Positions 25,932 through 34,600 of a DNA stretch of 64,000 nucleotides are shown piece after piece. Location: positions 1,211,805-1,275,804 of the forward strand of contig JBAXHT010000001.1 of the NCBI GenBank assembly GCA_037138755.1, given 5' to 3'. Within the stretch, counting starts at the first letter, position 1. Every line of letters begins with the position of its first letter. The DNA is from Armatimonadota bacterium (lineage in GTDB: Bacteria; Armatimonadota; Fimbriimonadia; Fimbriimonadales; Fimbriimonadaceae). The notes under the pieces were generated by a model, which was not told the origin of the DNA, did no database searches, and was given only the letters and a program-made list of their open reading frames with translations. The position numbers and the translations under genes were made by a program.

Positions 25932-26801
25932 ATGGAGATTTTCTTGCTTGATCTTGGGCAGCCCCTTGAAGGAATTGGGGCAAGCGATAGAGTCCGTCTA
26001 GCCGTCTCGACTGCCCTCCAAATGGAGGAGATCAATGTCGACGGGTTTTGGGTAGGAGAACACCACGGCGAAGCAGCCTTTTCCGCTCCCGAAGTCATGA
26101 TCTCGTCAATTGCTAGCGCAACTAGTCGGTTAAGAGTGGGGTCTGGTGGAGTGTTGATTAGCATCCATAGCGTTTATGCCACTGCCGAGCGGTTCCGATT
26201 GCTTAGCGCTCTCTTCCCAAACCGGATCGAGATAGGAGTCGCTCGCGGAAAACCGCCTGACAACCTAATTAGTCAGTTCGGAGACTTCTCTAATGAAACT
26301 TACGAACAGCGAGTTAGGGGGCTCAGAACCGCTCTACTAGAGTCGCGTTCGGGTCCGCAGCCGAACGATTGCCAGGCTCCACCAATATGGCTTTTGGGAA
26401 TGGGTTCAAGGTCGGCATCCCTTGCTGGAGAACTTGGTGTCAACTACTGCCACGGCCTTTTTCTCAAAGGCGCGGAACCGTTGACTGCCGCTTATGAAAC
26501 ATACACTCGGGCGCTACCTGTAGGTTGCAATGGCTGCTTTGGCGTAGCGATGTCTGTTGCAATGTCTGGAGAGCAACCTGCTAGAATCTTTGCAGGCACT
26601 TATGCCAGGGTCAACCTTACAATTGACGAAGACCAAGTGATCGAAAACGCAATGTGCCTCGCCAGTGGCGTCGTTCTGTCGCGGACTGTATTCGTCTCCG
26701 CCGCAGCAAGCGCAAAGGCATATGCGTCAATCGCCAGTCACCTTCCAGGTGTTGCGGCAACTTTGGGTTGTTTCAAAAGCTCCGCTGTCACATGTAAATG
26801 A
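25932..26801 (+). CDS. Luciferase-like flavin/F420 oxidoreductase
   Basis: 289 residues, slightly shorter than the usual ~330 of MsnO8-type luciferase-like monooxygenases. Family blocks are visible: LALxD-style start MEIFLLDLGQPLEGI, FWVGEHHGEAAFSAPEVMIS (about 38-58), LRVGSGGVLI, FPNRIEIGVARG and PPIWLLGMGSRSASLAGELGV. FMN- or F420-dependent members act in many natural-product pathways; F420-dependent LanJ-type reductases that turn dehydroamino acids into D-amino acids belong to this superfamily. It is transcribed away from lanA over 110 bp, with AGGGGG as ribosome-binding site. A tailoring role in the lanthipeptide is inferred. Confidence 0.8.
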   Translation: MEIFLLDLGQPLEGIGASDRVRLAVSTALQMEEINVDGFWVGEHHGEAAFSAPEVMISSIASATSRLRVGSGGVLISIHSVYATAERFRLLSALFPNRIEIGVARGKPPDNLISQFGDFSNETYEQRVRGLRTALLESRSGPQPNDCQAPPIWLLGMGSRSASLAGELGVNYCHGLFLKGAEPLTAAYETYTRALPVGCNGCFGVAMSVAMSGEQPARIFAGTYARVNLTIDEDQVIENAMCLASGVVLSRTVFVSAAASAKAYASIASHLPGVAATLGCFKSSAVTCK

Positions 26802-27147
26802 TAGCGCGCGCAATGCTGGAGATGATCTTTGAATTTCAATTTGCGATTTTCTGGTTGCGAAGTCTAAGGGTGATTTTCACAGTTTCTTTGAAAAGCGAGG
26901 CCACGCAACTCAGGAACACGTGAAAATGGGCGAGGCCAAATCTAAGAGCGGCACAGCCAAAGCTAATTTGGGTTAAGCTGCATTTTGCCGGAGATTGCGT
27001 ATGTTACTTGGAAAAGCTCACCACCCCAAGGCAAGCGCATTCTAAAAACAGACACCGAAAGGAGTTCTGTTATTGTGACTGACGTGTTCAGGGTCGTGGT
27101 GTGTGGAGAAGTCAAATTTTATAAGTTTCGCTCCACGGTGGCGAGAC

Positions 27148-27182
27148 GAAATCGGTTTGACTTATGTACGTAAACCGATTTC
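27148..27182. repeat. Inverted repeat, 11-bp arms
   Basis: GAAATCGGTTT (27148-27158) and AAACCGATTTC (27172-27182) are exact reverse complements around a 13-nt loop. There is no T-run after it. It could be a regulator site, an RNA hairpin or an element end. Confidence 0.8.
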
Positions 27183-27513
27183 AGCGGTTGCTACGGTCGT
27201 AGTGATGTCTCTGTCGTTAAAAACGCAACAAGTACGACTAGGTGCTTTCAGCAGATTTACTTTGCCCAATCTACGCAAAGAGAAATCTTCATCTTGAAGG
27301 GGCACGTAAGGTCGATTCAATGCTTGTTCCGGCGGAGTAGTTACTGTTTACACATAGACATTTTGTCCTAAAACTTGCTCTGGACTAGCTTTTGGGCGTT
27401 TCTGCTCGTCTCAAGACAATCAGGTTTTTTTGAATACGAAGAGAAACGTGAGCAGCCCGGGTAGTTTCGGACTCATCGTTACTGTTTAGCAAACGTGCAG
27501 CGACTGTACTTTG

Positions 27514-27561
27514 GCGAAAGACCGACTTCGAGACTGCTAAGTGGCCAAACTGGTCTTTCGC
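27514..27561. repeat. Inverted repeat, 10-bp arms
   Basis: GCGAAAGACC (27514-27523) and GGTCTTTCGC (27552-27561) are exact reverse complements separated by 28 nt, about 50 bp before the truncated gene at 27610. Confidence 0.8.
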
Positions 27562-27609
27562 GTTGCGCGATCTACTTTTGGATTGTTCGCCAGTAGATAG
27601 TGAGTTTTT

Positions 27610-27867
27610 ATGATAGAGACGGTTCTCCGTCTTGTCATGTCATCACTAACCTTATCCCAACCAATAGAACTTGTGCCTTTCTCTCGGGTCTCACCGGTGA
27701 GAATTCCGCCCAACACCTTCGCCCTGGATAAACCTGTCGTTCTTCAGCTGAACCACCTCTACATGTATGGAAATTTGAAGCTGCTGGCGTCAGATCGCTT
27801 CACTGTACCAATCCCAATTTTTCAGGTAGCAAGCAGACAAGATATCTTGAACGTTCACGTTCCTTAG
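27610..27867 (+). pseudogene. Truncated paralogue of the gene at the window start
   Basis: 85 codons. RIPPNTFALDKPVVLQLNHLYMYGNLKLLASDRF aligns with the same stretch of the protein at 2-448 in two blocks and continues to NVHVP, where the other copy goes on for ~95 more residues and this one stops (TAG at 27865). It supplies the N-terminal portion that is outside the window for the first copy, including about 20 residues before RIP. Similarity is high but far from identical, so the duplication is not recent. Its 3' end abuts a second truncated gene on the opposite strand. Confidence 0.75.
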
Positions 27868-28171
27868 CCCCAGCGAGTTCGACCTGGAGTTCTGCGCGAA
27901 TAGCTTCACGTTGTGATTTGGCCGCTTCGTTGAGTTTGCTTGTAAGTTGTTTGGTGACTTCGGACTGAATCTCTGCCTTTGCTACTTCAATCTCTTGGCG
28001 TTCTTTTGCTAGGAGCTGCTCAGTTTCCTGTTTGGCTTCAATTGCTTCACGAAGCTTTTTCTCGGATTCACGCTTTGCTTCAGCGATCAGTGGAGCGGCG
28101 ATCGTCTCAGAAAGCGGAATCTCAGTCCCACATTTCGGGCGAGTTAGAGCTGGGGTTTGCATATCATTCAC
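27866..28171 (-). pseudogene. DUF2130-type protein, N-terminal fragment
   Basis: The first ~100 codons resemble the N-terminus of DUF2130 proteins: RPKCGTEIPLSETIAAPLIAEA followed by a long Glu/Lys/Gln-rich coiled coil. The family usually has ~400 residues with a nuclease-like C-terminal domain; here the frame runs out into unrelated sequence at about 27866, exactly where the opposite-strand fragment ends. The first Cys of the usual CPxCG is an Arg. It is a broken gene. Confidence 0.65.
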
Positions 28172-28261
28172 GTTTGTTGCTTCAGTCTTACCATAGCATG
28201 TTGTGCTTTAAGTACGCATGAAACCAGATATCAGTAGTCCATTTACGGAAACTACGCAGTA

Positions 28262-29830
28262 TCAATCTGTTGTGAGGTCGGGTTCAGTAAGCAATGCGGT
28301 TCGGATTTTGTCCACCAAGGGCAGCCAAACATTAAATTCTCGAACTGGATGCCCTTCTTTGTAGCTCTGGAAGCTACTCTTCAGAGGTTCGAAAGCGATG
28401 ATTTGTCCGATGATTGGATCGGGCTCAATTTCCACGTTTTCCAGAGTGAGAAAGTAACTTCTGGCTAGTTGTCGCAACATGACTTGTCGCATCTGCGATG
28501 ACAAGTCTTCGAGGCATTGGGCTTGTTCGAGAAGAGCAAGTCTGTTTTCTATCTGCCTAGCGAGGGAGTTTTTAATAGTCGCTTCACGAGCGCTAGCTGT
28601 TTTCAGTTCTGTCAATTCGCTTTCGATCTGAGTCTTCAGTTCTTTGTACTCTGCTGCCTCGATCTCATCATCGAGGCGCATTTGATGAAGCCGCTTAAGG
28701 CGTCGCCCGAGCTTGGAGACCTTTTCTTTGGTTAGGTTCACAGATTGACCTTCCGCAGATTCAATTTTTTCGATGTATTTCTTGAATTCGGTCCCAGCCC
28801 AGGGGAGTAATTCGGGAGGTAGCTTAAACTGCATGATCGCTTGCCCAAGTCGGCGATCTAGTTCGGTCTCGGATACGCTACATTTCCTACAACCTCTCGC
28901 GCCCGTGCAGTGATAGTAAACGTAGTTTGCGACCCGGTTGGTGGTCTTATAGTGCTTCGTCTTGCGTTCCGCAGTAATTGAGCATCCACAATAGCGGCAC
29001 TTCAGTAGTCCAGCGTACGTGAAGTTGTGCTTAGAACGGTTCGATCTGAGTCTCCCTGATAGGATGTCATGGGCCCTATCGAACTCAGCTTTAGAGATCA
29101 TTGGCTGGTGAGCGCCTTGGTATGTCTTTCCTCGAAACTCAAATTTGCCGTAGTAGAACGGATCAGCGAAGGCTTTGTATAGTTTGCTCCGTGGTACGTG
29201 ACCACTTTGAAACAGATGTCGCATACCTAGCTCTTCTGCATATTTGACGGCTCTTGCTACGGTCGCATTGCCAGTAAGGATCAGCTCCCAACATTGGCGA
29301 AGGATTGCGAACTTGGCCGGATCGATCACAATTTCATGGGTCTCTTTGTTGTATCGATAGCCAATCGGTGGATGGGTCGGTTTCCAGCCACGCTCGGCCT
29401 TACCAATCATTCCGCGAATCGTGTTACGACGAAGATCTTGGATAAAGCTTGTCGCCATTCCGTTCTCGATGGAGATGAGGAGCGCACTATCATCCGGGTA
29501 GTAGGTTCGCTCAGGAGTTTTGATGAACTCAAGCCTCCCGCAATGCAGGAGGTGAGCAATTTGTCCGCCCTCCAACATGTTCCGGCTAAGGCGGTTCATG
29601 TGCCATACCAATAGACCAGCGATCCCGCCTGATTCAATCTTTTGAATCAGCTGCGAAAAGACTGGGCGAGTTCCCGGCTGTTTAGCCGACTTGGACTCTT
29701 CGAGAATCTCGGTAACGTGAATCCCATTTCGCTTGGCGAACTCTAGCAGGACCTTCTTCTGATCTTCAAGACTCTGAACTTGACGATCCTCGCTCTCGCT
29801 GGATTTGCGGATGTAGATAGCGACTTGCAT
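28262..29830 (-). CDS. Large serine recombinase
   Basis: 522 residues. The N-terminal resolvase domain has MQVAIYIRKSSESEDRQVQSL with the catalytic Ser at about residue 10, and WHMNRLSRNMLEG carries the helical Arg motif. The recombinase domain (about 160-280, GYRYNKETHEIV..., FADPFYYGKFEFRGKTYQGAHQPMIS), a zinc ribbon (CRYCGCSITAE ... CTGARGCRKC) and a long coiled coil (about 360-450) complete the normal layout. Such enzymes integrate and excise phages and elements at short att sites, or work in casposon-like and SCCmec-like elements. It appears intact. The small gene 29766-29969 overlaps its start. Confidence 0.9.
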   Translation of the reverse strand: MQVAIYIRKSSESEDRQVQSLEDQKKVLLEFAKRNGIHVTEILEESKSAKQPGTRPVFSQLIQKIESGGIAGLLVWHMNRLSRNMLEGGQIAHLLHCGRLEFIKTPERTYYPDDSALLISIENGMATSFIQDLRRNTIRGMIGKAERGWKPTHPPIGYRYNKETHEIVIDPAKFAILRQCWELILTGNATVARAVKYAEELGMRHLFQSGHVPRSKLYKAFADPFYYGKFEFRGKTYQGAHQPMISKAEFDRAHDILSGRLRSNRSKHNFTYAGLLKCRYCGCSITAERKTKHYKTTNRVANYVYYHCTGARGCRKCSVSETELDRRLGQAIMQFKLPPELLPWAGTEFKKYIEKIESAEGQSVNLTKEKVSKLGRRLKRLHQMRLDDEIEAAEYKELKTQIESELTELKTASAREATIKNSLARQIENRLALLEQAQCLEDLSSQMRQVMLRQLARSYFLTLENVEIEPDPIIGQIIAFEPLKSSFQSYKEGHPVREFNVWLPLVDKIRTALLTEPDLTTD

Positions 29831-29969
29831 AGAGTTGGATAAAAGCTATTTGTAAGATTCTTGTTGCGGCGTCTTGGGACTCTTCCAAAGTCAATTCTAG
29901 TTGGAATTCGTTTTTCATCAATGCCTGAAAGTCTTTGACGCCTTGGGGTGAAGGGTGTGGGAGGAACAT
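29766..29969 (-). CDS. Small element-associated protein upstream of the recombinase
   Basis: 67 residues from the ATG at 29969; an upstream start at 30104 is possible but the extra residues look random and overlap the divergent gene. The core VKDFQALMKNEFQLELTLEESQDAATRILQI resembles a family of tiny helical proteins found next to serine recombinases and plasmid genes. The end overlaps the recombinase start by 65 bp, so they are translationally coupled. Function unknown. Confidence 0.5.
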   Translation of the reverse strand: MFLPHPSPQGVKDFQALMKNEFQLELTLEESQDAATRILQIAFIQLYASRYLHPQIQRERGSSSSES

Positions 29970-30085
29970 GCCCTCAAAACTACTCGGGGCTAACGGAGGC
30001 GAAAATTCGCTTTCACCTCGCGCAAACTTTGCGTAAATGCGAATGCACTTGATCTCCCTTGGACTCGGTATGAGATCTTGGTGGC

Positions 30086-30514
30086 ATGTTACATCCACCA
30101 CCACAGCAGGGTTACGGCCCGGTCATCAACCGCATCGCGGACGTGATGGCTCACCTCAACAGATACATGTTCAAGGGAACGACCAGGCTTGCCGAAGATG
30201 CAAGGGTTAATCCCTCCACCATTTCCAGAGTCCTTAACAACCAGCTCAACCCCTCGTTCGCGCTCGTAGCGCGTATCACGGCCGCTATTGAATCCGAATT
30301 TGGCATCCAAATCGATCCACGTAACCTGGTTGCTGAAAACGGCGACTTTCTGACTCCATTTACCTGCGACCTAATGGCATGCAAAGGTTGCTTGCCTGAA
30401 TCTCCGCTTGATGAGTTTGGCGACCTCAAGCCCGCATTCACCGATGTTTCAAAAGGCAAATGGGTTACATCTCGTTATCCAAAAGGCTTTATCCCGGGAA
30501 GGAACTCCCGATGA
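30086..30514 (+). CDS. XRE-family DNA-binding protein
   Basis: 142 residues with a helix-turn-helix at about residues 28-62 (GTTRLAEDARVNPSTISRVLNNQLNPSFALVARITAAIE). A C-terminal part with CDLMACKGCLP suggests a small metal site. Mobile elements often carry this type of regulator divergent from the recombinase, as here. Its stop overlaps the next start (ATGA), so it heads an operon of three or four genes. Confidence 0.8.
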   Translation: MLHPPPQQGYGPVINRIADVMAHLNRYMFKGTTRLAEDARVNPSTISRVLNNQLNPSFALVARITAAIESEFGIQIDPRNLVAENGDFLTPFTCDLMACKGCLPESPLDEFGDLKPAFTDVSKGKWVTSRYPKGFIPGRNSR

Positions 30515-31026
30515 CCAACACCGCAATCATGAAAATGCTGCAGACAGCTTCACTTCATTCTCTTTTGATGATGACCAGCAAGGCACTCAGCCGATCTGGG
30601 TTTGGAGATGTTCAGATTCTAGATCGCAGGGAAGCGAAGCAGAAATCCCGCCACGGTGGGCATGAGCTGCTCTGTGTCACCACGATCGGTGGTGTCCCGC
30701 TTCGAGTTGTCGTCAAAGTGATTCGCGACTCATTTAGAGTCCGCATGTTTGATGAACTGGCTGGGGTCGTTCTTAGGCAGAACGCCGACATGGGGATTCT
30801 CATCTCGCCTCAGCAGGGTAACGAATTAGGGGTGAAATGGCAACCGAAATATCGACCGCTTAAGATCTACTCGATGGACGGCCATGCCCTCTCTCGCATG
30901 ATCTCACGTTCTAGGATCGGAACGAAAGACGGTCTCACTCCGGACTACGCTTTTCTAGAAGAGCTGGAAGAAATGGGGGCACGTGTTCGGTCCTTCATGA
31001 ACGCAAAGGAGGCTCATGTCGCATGA
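30511..31026 (+). CDS. Mrr/restriction-endonuclease-like protein
   Basis: 171 residues from the ATG at 30511 (GGAA upstream; 4-bp overlap with the XRE gene). HELLCVTTIGGVPLRVVVKVIRDSFRVRMFDELAGVVLRQNADMGILISP has the order of beta-strands and the 'a-x-x-G-ILIS' helix of Mrr-like PD-(D/E)xK domains, where the Lys of VVVKV would be catalytic. The acidic residues are less clear, so it may be an inactive or DNA-binding relative. Position in the element suggests a role in its maintenance or in defence. Confidence 0.5.
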   Translation: MTNTAIMKMLQTASLHSLLMMTSKALSRSGFGDVQILDRREAKQKSRHGGHELLCVTTIGGVPLRVVVKVIRDSFRVRMFDELAGVVLRQNADMGILISPQQGNELGVKWQPKYRPLKIYSMDGHALSRMISRSRIGTKDGLTPDYAFLEELEEMGARVRSFMNAKEAHVA

Positions 31027-31435
31027 TCCAGCTGTTGAACTGGCCAAGGAGCTGCACCTGCTTGGTATCAGTCACGTCGGCATTGTCGAGGTGATGTCCC
31101 AGTACTCGCACGAGCGGATTCGTCAGCAGCTTGCATACCTTCCATATCGCCGCGCCAAGCGCCCCGAAGCTTTTCTCATCGAGGCCGTCCGCAACAACTA
31201 TTCACCACCCAAGGAGTACTTCCATGCCCAAGCTGAGATTAGGCGTTCCGCTTCTGAGCAACTCGTGGACCAAGGTTCCGAACATCGTGCTCGACAAACT
31301 GATGCCAACTCTGAAAGATACGGAGCTGAGGGTGCTCCTGGTCCTGATCCGCTCGACGGCGGGTTGGAACCGGACTGGGAGTCCCGTGATCTTGCCATAC
31401 CGTCAGCTAATGAAGAGAACAGGTCGGGGGTCTGA
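31016..31435 (+). CDS. Small helical protein overlapping the replication-type gene
   Basis: 139 codons. Residues 1-75 look real: AKELHLLGISHVGIVEVMSQYSHERIRQQLAYLPYRRA followed by FLIEAVRNNYSPPKEYF, the last being a motif often found just before or inside replication proteins of mobile elements. Beyond residue ~75 the frame runs through the next gene (31224) in another phase and its composition becomes random, giving a 212-bp overlap. Either the natural stop has been lost or the two frames are normally joined. The start overlaps the previous gene by 11 bp. Confidence 0.55.
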   Translation: MSHDPAVELAKELHLLGISHVGIVEVMSQYSHERIRQQLAYLPYRRAKRPEAFLIEAVRNNYSPPKEYFHAQAEIRRSASEQLVDQGSEHRARQTDANSERYGAEGAPGPDPLDGGLEPDWESRDLAIPSANEENRSGV

Positions 31436-31568
31436 GGCAATCGCCTCTGCCATCGCCGGACTCTCCGCACTCGGACTTATCCACAAGCGGCAAACGATAG
31501 CGCAAACAACCACAAGGAAATCGAAGCACGAACGATGGGAAATCGAAGAGCAACAATACAAAGAATGA
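31224..31568 (+). CDS. Replication protein O-like winged-helix protein
   Basis: 114 residues from the ATG at 31224, supported by AAGGAG 8 nt upstream. WTKVPNIVLDKLMPTLKDTELRVLLVLIRSTAGWNR then PYRQLMKRTGRGSEAIASAIAGLSALGLI is the winged-helix pattern seen in phage replication protein O and plasmid initiator-like proteins of integrative elements. It probably binds the element's DNA at an origin. It is the last gene of the XRE/Mrr/small-protein group. The overlap with the preceding frame is unusual. Confidence 0.65.
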   Translation: MPKLRLGVPLLSNSWTKVPNIVLDKLMPTLKDTELRVLLVLIRSTAGWNRTGSPVILPYRQLMKRTGRGSEAIASAIAGLSALGLIHKRQTIAQTTTRKSKHERWEIEEQQYKE

Positions 31569-31660
31569 GATTAAAAAGAACAACGATCCCCGGCTGAGAT
31601 TTCCACAGCAGAGCAGAACACACAAGCCAGGGTGGGAGGGCGGGTTACTTCACCTCAGGG

Positions 31661-34600
31661 TTACCCAAGAAACTGGGTTCCCAAGAGTTCATCAGGGTCA
31701 CGAATGCTCGCCGATTTACATAGTGTATCGATGATATTCAGGCAACGAATTCGGACATTTGGACTTGAGGTTTGCTCGTACAGCCTTACAACTGCTTCAG
31801 TGTTGCGCTCCATAAATCTACCTGTACGTTGGTTTTCCGTTGGATCGGAGGCCGCGACCAGCTGGCTCGTTCTTTCAAATGCGTCTAAGACCACCTCCGG
31901 CAACCTACCTGATGTGGCTTTTAGTAACTCGAAGAAGCCGAAAGCATCATCCTCGAATGCTCGACTTTTGATGTAAGCAGAGATCATTTCTGTGACTTGC
32001 TCAAACGTCGCCGAGTCCATGTCAGTAAAGCACCGCCCGGCCGCTCTTCGCACCGACGAGTCTTCATCATCAAAGGCCAATACGAGAAGCTTCGAACATT
32101 CGCCTAAAAATCGCTCGTCGGAAATCCAGTCGCTGGCAACATCTGCGATGCCTAGGCGCGCTAAAGCACCAGAACGCTTTGCTTTAGCCATAAGCTCTCC
32201 ATCGTCCTTGCCGGTTAGGTAAAGAAAAGTCGATAACTGCCCTCCGTGGCTGACCGCGTCTTTATCTTCTGACGTCAACATTCGCACTATCACGTCCCTC
32301 AGTAGCTCAAGATGAGTTTCCATCGCATAGCGAAGGAAAAATGAAACGTACCTTGAACCCAGCAGCTGATCTGAATCGATGGAAATGAGCTGGAAAAACA
32401 GTTCAACGGCTTGATCTCGATCTACGTTTAGGATACGTATCAATATGCTTGCAGCCTGAGTTCGCACAGCTGGTGACGGATCAGTTACAAGCGACTCAAT
32501 CGTGGCTTTTAGTTCTACGTATAATCCGGGGACATTCCGAATCACGTTTTGAACTGCGGTTGCAATCGCTCCTCTGTCTGAATTCAAGCCTACATTATCA
32601 AGATCTGTCTCAGAGCCCTCCTCCGGTAGTTTGATATTTTCGCCGGTTTCTCTCTCGAGTTTGATTAAGAACGCCAAGATATCCTGAGGAACACCTTCGA
32701 ATTCCATAGAGTCAAAACTGTGGCAAATTGCGCGACTTGCCTCTGAGCTACCGTACTTGCAGGCGATGCGTATCAGCCCCCAAAGAATATCTTCATCTAC
32801 GTCTTTGATCGATTTCACTTTGTAAAGAGCTTCTACAACGTAGCAACATGGTGCGCTTGCTGGAAGTCTGGCAAGCACAGATACGAGTCTGTAGGGATCA
32901 TCCTGCAACTCTTCAACCATGTGGCGCGCCAACTCTCGTTCCCCGCCCCGATCCCACCTTCGATCCTTTCTCTCGGGTAGCGAACACTTCTCGATTGCTC
33001 TTAACCACTGTTCATCTGAAAGGATGCCGGGATTTGCGTTAACTGGCGAGGTCGTGAAACGAGCCACAACTACCCCCTTTGGTCCAGCGGTTTCGGGGAT
33101 TCCAAACTTACGCTCCAACTCCTGCCATCGCCTAATCACATTAGGCGGATAAAGTGAAGTATCGATAGCCGAAAGCAATTGAAATTGAGAGAATCCAAGT
33201 GCTGACCCTCTCAAGCTGCTTAGTCGCCCCCGAGGATCATCCTTCTGCAGATATTCCCAAGACTCGTAGTGCTCGAGAACTGCTTCAAACAATCTTCCCA
33301 ACTGTACTTCAGTCAGGAAAGGCGTTATAGATGCGATCAGAAGCCTTGACTCCCAATTGTAGCAGTCTGACCAGGACTGTGACCTGGACGCGGGTACGGA
33401 TGTTAACAGCTCAACGGCCTGATTCGCGAATGCTTCTCCATTGCTATGCAACATGCGAACAAGAATCCAACAACAAACATCGAGATCAAGATTTGCTATC
33501 AGCTGATTGATATAGTCTGAACAAGTTTCTGGAGACTCTGCCCCAAGCTGTTGAAGCGAGAGAACTAGGCCCTCCAGAATATCATCTGACAAATCCAAGT
33601 GGGAACCGTACGACTTGATACACCAGATTGAGTCGGTAAGTAGTTCGTTTTTATACCGCTCCTGAACGTTCTCTCGGGCCAACGAAATGACAGTAGGTAG
33701 AAAGTAATTCGCAAAGCCACCAGGGCAACCCTCAGCAATTTTTAGTACATCCTCAGAGCTACCAAAACGGTAGGAAGAATAGACTTCTGGATCACTTTTG
33801 AACGGGTTTACGACATCTTTTGAACGCGCCTCATCTAGCACTCGTTTAAACCACCCCTCGAACACTTGCATTGCTTTAGCAGGTGAGCGTGTCGCCAATT
33901 CAAAAGTCATCATTCTGGTTTGTGAACCAAAGGGCATCTCATCGAGAGGAAGGAGTGCACGGTCAAGCATCTTCAGGTAGAGCTCGGCAAGTCCTTCCGC
34001 CTCGTCGAGTTCAAGGTAATGCAAAATCTTAGCTGCGTGGCTTGGTATCGGTTCTCTCAGGTCTAGCCAGGACTCCAAAATTGACGGCACGGCACTCGCG
34101 CGTTCTCTTGCCACACTCCAAACTAGATTTACAGCCAAATCTGCCGTTGTCTCGCTGTCCCCTTCTATCCATTTTTGCAATAACCCCTGTCCGTGTAGCA
34201 AATCGAACCAAGCCGGAGAGCGAAGAGCGGTCTCGCTCCAATGAGTCAGTGACCTATCGCCACTGTTCCGGCATTCCATGAGGACGTCCAGCTCCTCATC
34301 GCTTGGATCTGGCAGACTGCGTAGCCAATCAAAGATGCTCCGCTTGAGATGAAAGCGCACATTCTGGGTGCTGAGCAGCTTCTTAAGTGTCGTGATGTAC
34401 CTTCCGAAGTCTTCAGACCTCAAGAATGTAAGCACTTGACGTACCACGCCTCTGCTATGGAGCATTTGATCTTGATCTAGGATGTATCCGTAAAGATCTT
34501 CTCCAGAGTCGACAAAGTTCAGTGCAAAAACATAGTCGAAAAGGGATTCATGAAAGAACCCAATCATGCCTCTGGTATGACTCAGAATGCGCTCAGAGAG

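Larger units (their letters stand above)
26802..27609. other. Non-coding stretch with inverted repeats
   Basis: About 800 bp with no supported gene. It contains two clean inverted repeats (27148-27182 and 27514-27561, listed separately). The lanthipeptide cluster ends to its left and mobile-element debris begins to its right, so it is a likely boundary zone. Confidence 0.5.

Noticed and set aside
31628-31660. Second copy of the tRNA-Val 3' end (att site)
   Set aside because: GGTGGGAGGGCGGGTTACTTCACC only partly resembles the tRNA end; too many mismatches for an attachment core.
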